DNA of 64,000 nt from Corynebacterium bovis DSM 20582 = CIP 54.80 (lineage in GTDB: Bacteria > Actinomycetota > Actinomycetes > Mycobacteriales > Mycobacteriaceae): the NCBI RefSeq assembly GCF_030408615.1, contig NZ_CP047187.1, positions 124,001 to 188,000 on the forward strand, read 5' to 3'. Position numbers and translations under genes: made by a program. Shown in pieces: positions 50,856 to 59,690 of this stretch (within the stretch, counting starts at the first letter, position 1; each line of letters starts with the position of its first letter). The notes below the pieces were generated by a model, which worked only from the letters and a program-made list of their open reading frames with translations, searched no databases and was not told where the DNA came from.

Positions 50856-52895
50856 ATGAAGACCCTGTCCCCGTATTCCATCGTCAAACTGTCCCTGACC
50901 GTGCTGTTCGTCGGGTGCGTGGTGCTCGGGGCCGCCACAGCGGTCATGCTGGAGAGGGAGCGGGTCAGGGGTGTCGATTCCGCGGTGGCGGTCACGACCT
51001 CCGTGGACCCGGACAGCTCCCGGCGCTTCATCGCCGATGTCGAGGCCCTCTCAGCGAACACCGGTGCCACGGTCGTCGTGGACCGCACGGACTTCGGCGT
51101 GCGCACGCTCTATGTCGCGCAGGGCGGTCACGGCGCCCGGTGGCTGCGCGACGGGTACACGTCCTTCACGCCGTCCCTGACGTATGTCGTCCGACCGCTG
51201 ACGGACCTTCCGGACGGTGACATCAAGCAGGGGTACGACATGTCGGGAGGGGAGGAGGTCACCCGGCAGTTCGTGGACCTCGCCCACCGCTACGGGGCGG
51301 ACACCATCACGTTCCGGACGACGGAGCTGCAGATCCTGGTGGCCACGCCGTTCGGTGTCGGGCTGCTGGAGATCCTCTTCATCAGCCTTGCGCTCCTCCT
51401 GTACGCGGTGATCGTCAACGGTCGCCGGTACGCGGTGCTGTCGCTGCACGGGGCGGGACCGTGGAGGATGTTCCTCGGGGACCTGAGGGCCGGCCTCGTG
51501 GGGTGGGTCCCGTTCGCCCTCGCCGCCGCGGTCGTGGGGGCCGTGGTGCTGTACCTGGCGACGTCGGTCGACGGGCTCGTGTTGTTCGGCCGCCACACCC
51601 TGCTCTACGCCGTCGCGTTGATGCTCGTGCACCTGGTCGTGTGGTGGGTGGCCTGTCTGTGCTCCTCGCGGGTGGACGTCATCCGGTCGTTGGCCGGGAA
51701 GGTGCCCGCGCTGACGGTGGTGTCGTCCGGTCTGGGGTTGCGCCTCGTGTCGGTCATCCTGCTCGTCGTCACCACCGTGTCCCTGTGGAACCACCTCCCG
51801 GAGTTCCTGCGCCAGGAGCAGATGCGGGCGGACGTCCAACGGATCGGCGGACTCTACCGGGTGTCGGTCAACGCGGGTCCGACGGGCGAGGACCTCACGA
51901 CGCTGGAGGGTCGGCTCACTCAGGTGGTGAACCGGCTGAAGGCTGAGGGGAAGGTCCTGGAGTTCACGAGGTTCGAGACGGTCGACCGGAGGACGGTCCT
52001 CATGATGAACCGGTCGGCGGCGGCGACGTTCCTGTCGGACTCCGCCCGGCGTGCGGTGGAGGACGTCCCGGAGGGGGCGGCCGTGTTCCTCCACGGGGCC
52101 GGGCCCACCGCCGGTGACGGCTCCGGTGACGGCTCCGGCAGCGGCGACGTGACGGCGCTCGTCGAGTCCGCGTCCCGCGGGTACTACGGGGGCCGGGACC
52201 TGTGTGGCGAGCGTGGGTGTGACGTGCGGGTCCCCGACGGTCCCTATTCCGTTCTCGACCCCGTTCTCGAACCCGGGATGTGGAAATCCGATGTCGTCCG
52301 GCACGACCCGATGGTTCTCGTCGCCCCGGACGACGTCGTCCCCGCCGACGACTCGACGGTCCTCTCGCTGATGTCGACCGGGAACATCCTCTTCCGCGAC
52401 CGGGAGGCGGTGAACGAGCTGGCGGACGACGACGTCGTCCGACGGGGGATATTCCTGCAGCGGACGGTCCTGGACAGCTGGGACGAGAGTCACAACCAGT
52501 TCCGGATGACGGTGACCGCGGATGTCGTTGCGGCGGTGGTGGCGGTGGTGGCTGTGCTGGGGTTGGGGCTGGGGTTCGCGTACGTGTGTTACCTGGCGTG
52601 GTACCAGCGGTTCCGGGTGGGTTTCATCTTCGGGTTGGGGGTTGTGCGTCGGTTCCGGGCGGTGCTGGTGATGGAGGCGGTGACGGTGATGGTGGCCTTG
52701 GGCCTGCTGGGAGGTATCTACGCCGGGTACGCCGGGGAGGAGTTCTCCAACCCGGTGATGAAGCAGGCGATCCTGCACGTCATCTCGCCGTGGGCGGTGG
52801 TGACGGTGGCCGGGGTGGTGCTGGGGTCCTCGGCGGTGATTCTTTCCGCGTTGGGTGCCGCGTCGCGGCGTATCCAGAAGTCGCGGGCGGTGTGA
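50856..52895 (+). CDS. Bacteriocin-associated 7TM membrane protein (lactococcin 972 type)
   Basis: 679 residues from the ATG at 50856 (MKTLSPYSIVKL); AAGGAAG lies about 14 nt upstream and the frame is open to 50703. An N-terminal helix, a large extracytoplasmic region, a cluster of helices near residues 170-330, a second extracytoplasmic domain, and three C-terminal helices give the FtsX-like arrangement of the TIGR01654/DUF1430 family. Next door is a matching single-domain ATPase. In lactococcin 972 systems this pair exports or gives immunity to the bacteriocin. No precursor gene is seen. Identification is by architecture and partner. Confidence 0.75.
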   Translation: MKTLSPYSIVKLSLTVLFVGCVVLGAATAVMLERERVRGVDSAVAVTTSVDPDSSRRFIADVEALSANTGATVVVDRTDFGVRTLYVAQGGHGARWLRDGYTSFTPSLTYVVRPLTDLPDGDIKQGYDMSGGEEVTRQFVDLAHRYGADTITFRTTELQILVATPFGVGLLEILFISLALLLYAVIVNGRRYAVLSLHGAGPWRMFLGDLRAGLVGWVPFALAAAVVGAVVLYLATSVDGLVLFGRHTLLYAVALMLVHLVVWWVACLCSSRVDVIRSLAGKVPALTVVSSGLGLRLVSVILLVVTTVSLWNHLPEFLRQEQMRADVQRIGGLYRVSVNAGPTGEDLTTLEGRLTQVVNRLKAEGKVLEFTRFETVDRRTVLMMNRSAAATFLSDSARRAVEDVPEGAAVFLHGAGPTAGDGSGDGSGSGDVTALVESASRGYYGGRDLCGERGCDVRVPDGPYSVLDPVLEPGMWKSDVVRHDPMVLVAPDDVVPADDSTVLSLMSTGNILFRDREAVNELADDDVVRRGIFLQRTVLDSWDESHNQFRMTVTADVVAAVVAVVAVLGLGLGFAYVCYLAWYQRFRVGFIFGLGVVRRFRAVLVMEAVTVMVALGLLGGIYAGYAGEEFSNPVMKQAILHVISPWAVVTVAGVVLGSSAVILSALGAASRRIQKSRAV

Positions 52896-52907
52896 AAGGT
52901 GGATGGT

Positions 52908-53555
52908 GTGAACATTGATGTTGTCGGTGGGGCGAAGTCGATCGGCGGGACGGTGATCTGGGACGACATGAATGTGTCGTTCGCCGGAGGTGGTGTCCAC
53001 GTGCTGACGGGGTCGTCCGGGTCCGGGAAGTCGACGTTGCTCAACTGCATCGGGTTGATCGACCGGTGCACCGCGGGGCAGGTGCTCTACGACGGCACCG
53101 ATCTCAACGGTGCGTCCGGGCGGACCCGGAGGAGGTACAGGCGTGACCGCGTCGGGTACCTGTTCCAGGACTACGCGTTGGTCGACTACGACACGGTGCG
53201 GGCGAACATCGGGTTGGCGATGGTCGGGCACCGGTCACGGTCGGCGCGGCGGGAGGCCGTGGACGACGCGTTGGAGCGGGTGGGCCTGGCCGGTCGTGGT
53301 GACAGCCGGGTGTTCCAGCTCAGTGGCGGGCAGAAGCAGCGGGTGGCGTTGGCGCGGTTGCTGGTCCGGGATGTCGCGGTGGTGCTCGCGGACGAGCCGA
53401 CCGGGGCGCTGGACCGGGACAACGGGCGGATGGTGCTGGACCTGCTGCGGGAGATGGCCGGTGCGGGTGCGTGCGTGGTCATCGCGACCCATGACCCGTG
53501 GGTCGTGGAGCGGGCGGACACGCGGTTCAGCCTGGACGCCCACCTCGCGCGGTGA
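52908..53555 (+). CDS. ABC transporter ATP-binding protein, lactococcin 972 export group
   Basis: GTG at 52908 is favoured by AAAGGTGG 5 nt upstream; GTG at 52899 is the alternative. About 215 residues. Walker A GSSGSGKST, Q-loop GYLFQDYALVD (the GYLFQ form is typical of TIGR03608), signature LSGGQKQR, Walker B VVLADEPTGALD, His in IATHDPWV. It starts within 15 bp of the membrane protein stop, so the two form one unit. Confidence 0.88.
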   Translation: MNIDVVGGAKSIGGTVIWDDMNVSFAGGGVHVLTGSSGSGKSTLLNCIGLIDRCTAGQVLYDGTDLNGASGRTRRRYRRDRVGYLFQDYALVDYDTVRANIGLAMVGHRSRSARREAVDDALERVGLAGRGDSRVFQLSGGQKQRVALARLLVRDVAVVLADEPTGALDRDNGRMVLDLLREMAGAGACVVIATHDPWVVERADTRFSLDAHLAR

Positions 53556-53617
53556 CGGCGCGGCACGGCGGGCAGGGCCGACCGTGACGGTCGCGGCCCG
53601 GCGGCCGTCGCGCCGCG

Positions 53618-54343
53618 TCAGAGCAGCTCGGCGACGATCTCCGCGACCTCACGCGGGTGGTCGTTCATGACCAGGTGGCCGCTCGGGTGGATGATGAGGT
53701 GCCGCGCGGCGAGGTCCCCCGCCATCCGCGCCTGCTGCCGGTACCAGGAGCCGGGGAGCCGCCGCCACCGCCACGCCCGCTCGCTGAGCGCGGTGACGAC
53801 GACCGTCGGCACCCCGTCCAGCGCCCCCGGCCGGCGCCGGCGTTCCCGCCGCACCTCGCGCGCCGTCGCCCGGAACGACGCGTTCTCGCGGACCGCCTGT
53901 GCCCCGGTGGCGAGCAGCGTCGAGACCCGGTGGTCGTCGACGACCCCCGACGCGCGGTCGAGAGCCCAGATCACCGGCCGCCACAGTGCCCACAGCCGAC
54001 GCGGGTCCATGATCGGGCGCGGCACCCCGGGCGTCGAGGAGTCCAGGAAGACGATCCCCCTGACCTGCCCCGGCGAGGACGCCTCCAGCTGCCGCGCGGC
54101 GATCTCCGCGATGTAGCCGCCGAAGGAGTGCGCCACGTACACGACCGGCCCCTCGCCCGCGAACGCGACGGCCTGCCGGACGGCGAGGTCGTGGCGGAAG
54201 TGGGTGTCGGGGAGGGGGCCTCCGGACCAGCCGGGGCCGGGGCGGTCCGCGGGGACGACGTGCGCCTCCGGTGGGAGGAAGGAGGAGAAGGCGTCGGCGT
54301 CGGCGCCGGTGCGGGCCATGCCGGGGATGAAGACCACTCGCAT
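53618..54343 (-). CDS. Alpha/beta hydrolase
   Basis: 241 residues from ATG 54343, 7 nt after TACGAT on the minus strand (leaderless type). Oxyanion region FIPGMART, nucleophile Ser in YVAHSFGGYIAE, and a C-terminal His in HPSGHLVMND. The cap region is Arg-rich. Esterase or lipase-like; the substrate is unknown. Confidence 0.87.
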   Translation of the reverse strand: MRVVFIPGMARTGADADAFSSFLPPEAHVVPADRPGPGWSGGPLPDTHFRHDLAVRQAVAFAGEGPVVYVAHSFGGYIAEIAARQLEASSPGQVRGIVFLDSSTPGVPRPIMDPRRLWALWRPVIWALDRASGVVDDHRVSTLLATGAQAVRENASFRATAREVRRERRRRPGALDGVPTVVVTALSERAWRWRRLPGSWYRQQARMAGDLAARHLIIHPSGHLVMNDHPREVAEIVAELL

Positions 54344-54456
54344 CGCACCGATCGTAGTGCGTGCGCGGGGTCCGCGCGCGGGTGGCGTGGGGCGACGGCG
54401 GCGCGCGGGTGCGTGCGGCCGGTGCGGCGGGTGGGCGCGGGCGGCCCGGCGCGGGA

Positions 54457-54472
54457 TGTGATGCACATGACA
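54457..54472 (+). promoter_or_regulatory. GlxR/CRP-like site upstream of the symporter gene
   Basis: TGTGATGCACATGACA matches TGTGA-N6-TCACA with one mismatch. It lies about 155 bp before the symporter start. GlxR controls many carbon-uptake genes in corynebacteria, which suits the neighbour. Confidence 0.5.
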
Positions 54473-54628
54473 CAGGGTTCCGGGAATGCGGCGGGGGCCG
54501 GTGTGGTTGACTCGACGGACAGATGAAGACAGACCGGTCTACCCGTCACCGGTCGGCGCCCCACCGCCCACACCGTGGACACCGTGCACCCGGTGCACCC
54601 CGCCCACCCGACGTCACGAGGAACACTC

Positions 54629-56164
54629 ATGTCAGACCCGACCCCCACCGGCGGCGACCCCGCCGGGACCACCGCCACCGCCGGGACCACCGCCACCGCC
54701 GGGACCACAGCAGCCACCGCCACCACCGCCGACACCCCGGCGTCGACCCGGACCCGCCTGCCCGGCTGGCTCACCGGCTTCGGCGCGCAGGTCGTCGCGG
54801 GCCTCATCGTCGGCGTCATCCTCGGCCTCATCGCCCGGGGCCAGGGCGGTGCGGACGGCGGCAGCTGGCTCGCCGGCCTCCTCACGGGTGTGGGCGACGC
54901 CTACGTCCAGCTGCTCAAGGTCATGATCCCGCCCCTGGTCGTCGCCGCCGTGGTGACGTCCGTCGCGAACCTCCGGAAGGTCACCGGGGCCGCGCGCCTG
55001 GCGGTGAGCACCCTCATCTGGTTCGCGGTGACGGCGTTCTTCTCCGTCCTCGCGGGGCTGCTCGTCGGCACGGTCATGAAGCCCGGCCTCGGCGCGTCCG
55101 TCGACGCCGCCTCCGCCGCCGCACCGTCGACGACCGGCAGCTGGACGGCGTTCCTCAAGGGCATCGTCCCGCAGAACATCCTCGGCCTGGGCGTCGGCAC
55201 GAGCCACGGGTCGCCGACGCTCTCCTTCTCCGTGCTCCAGCTGCTCGTCATCTCCCTCGTCATCGGCGTGGCCGCCGTGAAGACCGGGAAGGCCGCCGAG
55301 CCGTTCCTGGGGTTCATGGAGTCCTTCCTCTCGGTCGTGCAGACGGTCCTGTGGTGGGTCATCCGCCTCGCCCCGATCGGCACGGCGGCGCTCATCGGGC
55401 ACGCGGTCGCGGACTACGGCTGGGGTGCGCTCGGGTCCCTGGGCAAGTTCGTGCTCGCGATCTACATCGGCCTCGCCCTCGTCATGGGGGTGATCTACCC
55501 GGTGGTCCTCAAGGTCACCGGGCTGCCGGTGCGCGGGTTCTACCGGCGGGTGTGGCCGGTGACGAGCCTCGGGTTCGTCACGCGCTCGTCGATGGGTGTC
55601 ATGCCGGTCACGCAGCGGGTCACCGAGCGGTCGATGGGCGTGCCGACCGAGTACGCCTCCTTCGCCGTGCCGCTCGGGGCGACGACGAAGATGGACGGGT
55701 GCGCCGCCGTGTACCCCGCGGTCGCCGCGCTGTTCGTCGCGCAGTTCTACGACATCCCCCTCACCGTCACCCACTACCTGCTCATCATCTTCGTGTCCGT
55801 CATCGGCTCCGCCGCGACGGCGGGCACGACGGGGGCGACGGTCATGCTCACCCTCACGCTCTCCACGCTGGGGCTGCCGCTGTCCGGCGTCGGCCTGCTG
55901 CTCGCCATCGAGCCGATCGTCGACATGGGGCGCACGGCCGTGAACGTCACCGGGCAGTCGCTGGTCGCGACGGTCGTCGCGAAGCGCGCGGGGATCTGGT
56001 CGAAGGAGACGTTCGACGCCGCGCGTGACGGGATGGTCGACCGTGCCCCCTCCATGGCCGACGTCGCCGACACCGCCGGGTCCGCGGACGCCGGGGACGA
56101 CGCTGACGCCGCCGGGTCAGACACCGCCGCCGCGCCCCGCGCCGGGGCCCGCGTCGCCGGCTGA
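54629..56164 (+). CDS. Cation:dicarboxylate/amino-acid symporter (DAACS family)
   Basis: 511 residues from the ATG at 54629, with GAGGAA 6 nt upstream. The N-terminal tail has (TTATAG) repeats; the C-terminal tail is Ala/Asp-rich. Family signatures: RSSMGVMPVTQRV (HP1 serine region), PLGATTKMDGCAAVYP (helix 7, with TKMDGC in place of the usual NMDGT), GSAATAGTTGATVMLTLTL (HP2) and DMGRTAVNVTGQ (helix 8). It imports a dicarboxylate or acidic amino acid with sodium or protons. The altered NMDGT motif leaves ion coupling open. Confidence 0.9.
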   Translation: MSDPTPTGGDPAGTTATAGTTATAGTTAATATTADTPASTRTRLPGWLTGFGAQVVAGLIVGVILGLIARGQGGADGGSWLAGLLTGVGDAYVQLLKVMIPPLVVAAVVTSVANLRKVTGAARLAVSTLIWFAVTAFFSVLAGLLVGTVMKPGLGASVDAASAAAPSTTGSWTAFLKGIVPQNILGLGVGTSHGSPTLSFSVLQLLVISLVIGVAAVKTGKAAEPFLGFMESFLSVVQTVLWWVIRLAPIGTAALIGHAVADYGWGALGSLGKFVLAIYIGLALVMGVIYPVVLKVTGLPVRGFYRRVWPVTSLGFVTRSSMGVMPVTQRVTERSMGVPTEYASFAVPLGATTKMDGCAAVYPAVAALFVAQFYDIPLTVTHYLLIIFVSVIGSAATAGTTGATVMLTLTLSTLGLPLSGVGLLLAIEPIVDMGRTAVNVTGQSLVATVVAKRAGIWSKETFDAARDGMVDRAPSMADVADTAGSADAGDDADAAGSDTAAAPRAGARVAG

Positions 56165-56246
56165 GGGGCCCGTCGAACCCCCCGACCCCGGCGGGAACCC
56201 CGGCCCCGCCGGACGCCGACCGGGCCCGTCGACCCCCCGACCCCGG

Positions 56247-57908
56247 TCAGGGCAGCAGGTCGACCGCGTCCCACGCCCGGCGCAGCTCCGGGTCCGGGTC
56301 CGGCACCGTGAACTCGGCCGGGTCGCCCGCCCGATCCCCCTCGACCGCGCCGAAGACCTGCACCGTGTGGTCCTCGGACCAGCGGGGGAACCCCGGGTCG
56401 CCGTCGTGGATGAACGCCCGCCAGCGCGGCTGCATGACGGCGGTGGTCCGCACCATCGCCTCCCTCCCGCCGAGGGCGAGGGCCAGCGGGCCACGCCCGG
56501 CGTCGTACCGCTCGAACAGCACGGGCAGGTCGAGGGCGTGGATCGCGCGCACCCCCGTCGCCCGCAGCGACGGGGTCTCGAGGTCCAGGCGGTACATCCA
56601 CGCGGCCCCGTCCGGCTGCACCGACGCGAGGCGGCGGGTGGGGGCCGTGAAGATCGCGTCGCTCATGAACATCGCGCACCGGCGCCGGGTCCGGCCGCGC
56701 GCGTAGAACCGGTCGAACAGGTCCGTCGACACGCTCCCGTCGATCGCCGCCGCGAGGCGCCGGGCCCGGGCGCGCTGGTGCGCGGTCGTCGCCGGCTCCC
56801 ACCGCATGAGCAGGTACTCGTGCCGGTTCGTGCCTGTGAGCAGGGGCAGGCCGGTCTGCGCGCCGGGCGCGAGCGGGTGCGCGGGCAGCAGGTCACCGTC
56901 GACGACCGGGGCGAACGGCCCGGCGAGATCGTGGGCGGCGGACAGGTTGTCCCTGCTCAGGGCCTCGGTGAGGCGGCTGAGGGCCTCCGGGGAGGTGTCG
57001 ACGAGCGCCTCCCCGGCCCGCACCTGCCCGCGCCCGGGGCCCGACGGTGCCGCGGCGAGCTCCGCCCAGTGGTGGGCCGCCCGCCGGCACCAGTACGCCG
57101 CGAGGTCCGGCGTGTGGACCATCGCCGCGGCCGGCGACTGGGAGATCGCGCCCGCGAGCAGCGGCCGGACCCGGGGGACGGCCGTGAGGGCGGACACCAT
57201 CGCCCCGCCGGAGGACTCGCCCATGACGGTGATGCGCGACGGGTCCCCGCCGAAGACCTCCGCGTTGGCGTGGACCCACTCGACGGCGGTGACGATGTCG
57301 CTGAGGCCGACGTTCGCGTCCGCCCGCGACGGGTCCGGCATCATCGACGACGGCTCGGCGTGGGCGAGGGACAGCTGGCCGAGGACGCCGAGGCGGTAGT
57401 TCACCGCCACGTACACCGCGTCCATCGCGGTGGCGAAGTGTTCCCCGGTGAGCAGCGGCTCCCCGGCGGAACCGTGGACGTTGCCGCCGCCGTGGAGGTA
57501 GACGACGACGGGCCGGCGGGCCGACGGGTCGACCGCCGGGCCGCGCGGGTCCGGGCGGGGGACGACGACGTTGAGCCACAGGCAGTCCTCGGAGCCGATC
57601 CAGCCGAGCCGCCGGTTGCGGAACTGGGCGCAGTAGTCCCCGGGGCGGTCGGCGTGGAACACGCCGGTCCACGGGGTCTTCGGGACGGCCCGGCGGAACC
57701 GGAGGTCACCGGTCGGCGGTTCGGCGTAGGGGATGCCGCGGAAGGCGGTGACGCCGGTGGCGGCGTGGCCCTTGACGAGGCCCGTCGTCGTGCGGACCGT
57801 CCAGCGGTCGCGGGGTGCGGCGGGGAGGGCGGTGGTGGCCGTGGTGTCTGTGGTGTCGGTGGTGCTGCCGGGCGGGGTGTCCGGCGCCGACGACAATGAA
57901 TCGGGCAT
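56247..57908 (-). CDS. Type B carboxylesterase
   Basis: 553 residues from ATG 57908, 7 nt after TATCCT (leaderless type); an ATG at 57944 is open upstream. Motifs: FRGIPYAEPP, EDCLWLNVVVP, the oxyanion YLHGGGN, nucleophile Ser in VMGESSGGAM near 215, acid in TNRHEYLLMRW, and His in HALDLPVLF. This is the para-nitrobenzyl esterase/cholinesterase fold, cytoplasmic here (no signal peptide). Ester substrate unknown. Confidence 0.93.
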   Translation of the reverse strand: MPDSLSSAPDTPPGSTTDTTDTTATTALPAAPRDRWTVRTTTGLVKGHAATGVTAFRGIPYAEPPTGDLRFRRAVPKTPWTGVFHADRPGDYCAQFRNRRLGWIGSEDCLWLNVVVPRPDPRGPAVDPSARRPVVVYLHGGGNVHGSAGEPLLTGEHFATAMDAVYVAVNYRLGVLGQLSLAHAEPSSMMPDPSRADANVGLSDIVTAVEWVHANAEVFGGDPSRITVMGESSGGAMVSALTAVPRVRPLLAGAISQSPAAAMVHTPDLAAYWCRRAAHHWAELAAAPSGPGRGQVRAGEALVDTSPEALSRLTEALSRDNLSAAHDLAGPFAPVVDGDLLPAHPLAPGAQTGLPLLTGTNRHEYLLMRWEPATTAHQRARARRLAAAIDGSVSTDLFDRFYARGRTRRRCAMFMSDAIFTAPTRRLASVQPDGAAWMYRLDLETPSLRATGVRAIHALDLPVLFERYDAGRGPLALALGGREAMVRTTAVMQPRWRAFIHDGDPGFPRWSEDHTVQVFGAVEGDRAGDPAEFTVPDPDPELRRAWDAVDLLP

Positions 57909-57956
57909 GTCAGTCAGGATAGGCTCCGGTGTGGGCCGGGGCACACCGGGTACCGG

Positions 57957-58265
57957 TCAGTGACGTGTCACGCGCCCGGACCGCGCGGCGGTGGACGCGG
58001 CGTGCCCGGCGGGTGTGGCGGACCCGGGCCGCGCGGCGGTGGACGCGGCCGCCCGGTCCGTCCGCCCGGACCGCGCGGCGAGCGCGTACAGCGGCAGACT
58101 CACGGCCCCGGCCACGCCGAAGGGGGTCATCACCGCCGCGGGCGGGTAGTCCAGGACCGTGCCGAGCTCCCCGTTCTCGACGGCCACCCCCATGACGAGC
58201 GTCAGCACCCACAGGAGCACCAGCGCCGTCGTGGCCGTCAGATGTGTCCGCTGTGCCGTCGTCAT
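57957..58265 (-). CDS. Small membrane protein
   Basis: 102 residues from the ATG at 58265, with GGGAGG about 11 nt upstream. Two hydrophobic helices (about 8-30 and 45-62). The 35-residue tail is Ala/Arg/Thr-rich, encoded by two imperfect copies of a 25-bp repeat. Unknown function; the call rests on the start, ribosome binding site and helices. Confidence 0.6.
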   Translation of the reverse strand: MTTAQRTHLTATTALVLLWVLTLVMGVAVENGELGTVLDYPPAAVMTPFGVAGAVSLPLYALAARSGRTDRAAASTAARPGSATPAGHAASTAARSGRVTRH

Positions 58266-58544
58266 GCCGTCCGTCCACCTCCCGGATCCCGCCCGGCGGG
58301 CCGTCCCCGGGGCTGCAGCTGTCCTAGCGTACCTGACCGGCGACGGGTGACACATCACGGAGGGGCGTGTCCCGCACCTCGCGCCGGCCGCCCCGCACCC
58401 CGCACCCCGCCCCGGCCGCGCCCCGGACCCCGCACCCCGCCCCGGACTCCACACCCCGCGCCCTACACCCCGCACCCCGCGCGGCGGGCGACACCACCGG
58501 CCACCGCGCGGGGCACCCGGCGGTGGGCGTCGTCCCCCGGGACC

Positions 58545-59579
58545 TCAGAAGGCCCAGTCGGACTCCTCCGTGGACTCCGCCCGGCCGATGACGTAGCTCG
58601 ACCCCGACCCGCTGAAGAAGTCGTGCGTCTCGTTGGAGTCCGGGGCGAGCGCGGCGAGGATCTCCGGCTCGGTGCGCGCGGCCTCGTCCTCGTAGCGCGG
58701 GGCGTACCCCAGGTTCATCAGCGCCTTGTCCGCGTTGTAGTGCACGAACGCCATGACGCCGTCGATCATCGGCCGACCCCCGCCGCCCTGCACACCCTGC
58801 GCGTCGATGCCCTCGTACAGCTCGCCCGAGTACCGCGTCTCCAGGTCGAGGAGGGTCTCGACGAGCCCGTGCGTGAAGTCCTCCATCTCCGCCACCCGCT
58901 CCGGGTGCGCCTCCAGGCCGCGCTGGTACGTGTACCCCGAGTAGTAGCCGTGGACCGCCTTGTCCCGGAGGATGAGCCGGATCATGTCCGCCGTGTTCAT
59001 GAGCGTGCCCCGGCAGCTGAACCACAACGGCAGGTAGAAACCGGCGTACAGCAGCAACGAGCTCAGCAGGGTCGCGGCGACCTTCCGCTTCAACGGGTCG
59101 TCGCCGGTGTAGTGCGCCATGACCGTCGTCGCGCGCGCCTGGAGCGTCGGGTTGCCGACGGCCCACGTGTACGCCTCCGTGATCTCGTCCGAGCTGCACA
59201 TCGTGCTGAACACGCTGCTGTAGCTCCGCGCGTGGACGGCCTGCATGAACGCGATGTTCGTGTAGACCGCCTGCTCGTGCTCCGTGCGGGCGTCCGGGAT
59301 CTGGCTGATCTCGCCGACCGTCGCCTGGACCGTGTCCAGGAGCGTCAGGCCCGTGAACACCCGCGTGGTCAACCGGCGCTGGGCGTCCGTCAGGCCCCGC
59401 CACGCCGCGAGGTCGTTGGACAGCGGCACCTTCTCGGGCAGCCAGAAGTTGCCCGTGAGGCGCTGCCAGATCTCCAGGTCCTTCGGGTCCTGCAGCCGGT
59501 TCCAGTTGATCGGGCGGAGGGGCGTGTCCGGCGAGCCGGCCCACTGGGGCGGCGTCTGTGACACGTCGATGTAGTTCAT
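58545..59579 (-). CDS. nrdF: Ribonucleotide reductase small subunit with QSK metal-ligand substitutions (class Ie candidate)
   Basis: 344 residues, GAAGGAG before the ATG. Overall sequence is NrdF: TGNFWLPEKVPLSND, FTGLTLLDTVQATVG, and the C-terminal NETHDFFSGSGSSYV and EESDWAF tail that docks to NrdE. Compared with ordinary NrdF, the three glutamate ligands are changed: Gln113 in FMQAVHARSY (normally FMEAVHA), Ser173 in ATLLSSLLLYAG (normally TLLES) and Lys207 in LRDKAVHGYY (normally RDESVHGYY). Asp82, His116, His210 and Tyr120 remain. Q/S/K is the published signature of metal-free R2e proteins whose tyrosine becomes a DOPA radical with help from NrdI. nrdI is directly upstream; nrdE is not in the window. 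Confidence 0.93.
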   Translation of the reverse strand: MNYIDVSQTPPQWAGSPDTPLRPINWNRLQDPKDLEIWQRLTGNFWLPEKVPLSNDLAAWRGLTDAQRRLTTRVFTGLTLLDTVQATVGEISQIPDARTEHEQAVYTNIAFMQAVHARSYSSVFSTMCSSDEITEAYTWAVGNPTLQARATTVMAHYTGDDPLKRKVAATLLSSLLLYAGFYLPLWFSCRGTLMNTADMIRLILRDKAVHGYYSGYTYQRGLEAHPERVAEMEDFTHGLVETLLDLETRYSGELYEGIDAQGVQGGGGRPMIDGVMAFVHYNADKALMNLGYAPRYEDEAARTEPEILAALAPDSNETHDFFSGSGSSYVIGRAESTEESDWAF

Positions 59580-59690
59580 GTGTGCTCCTTCTGGTCGGGG
59601 AGGGTGGTCTGGGTGAGGTCCGGGGGTCGTCCGGGGCGGGGCCCGGGCCGGGTCCCGGGGGCCGGGGTTGTCCGGGGGTCGACGTGCGGC

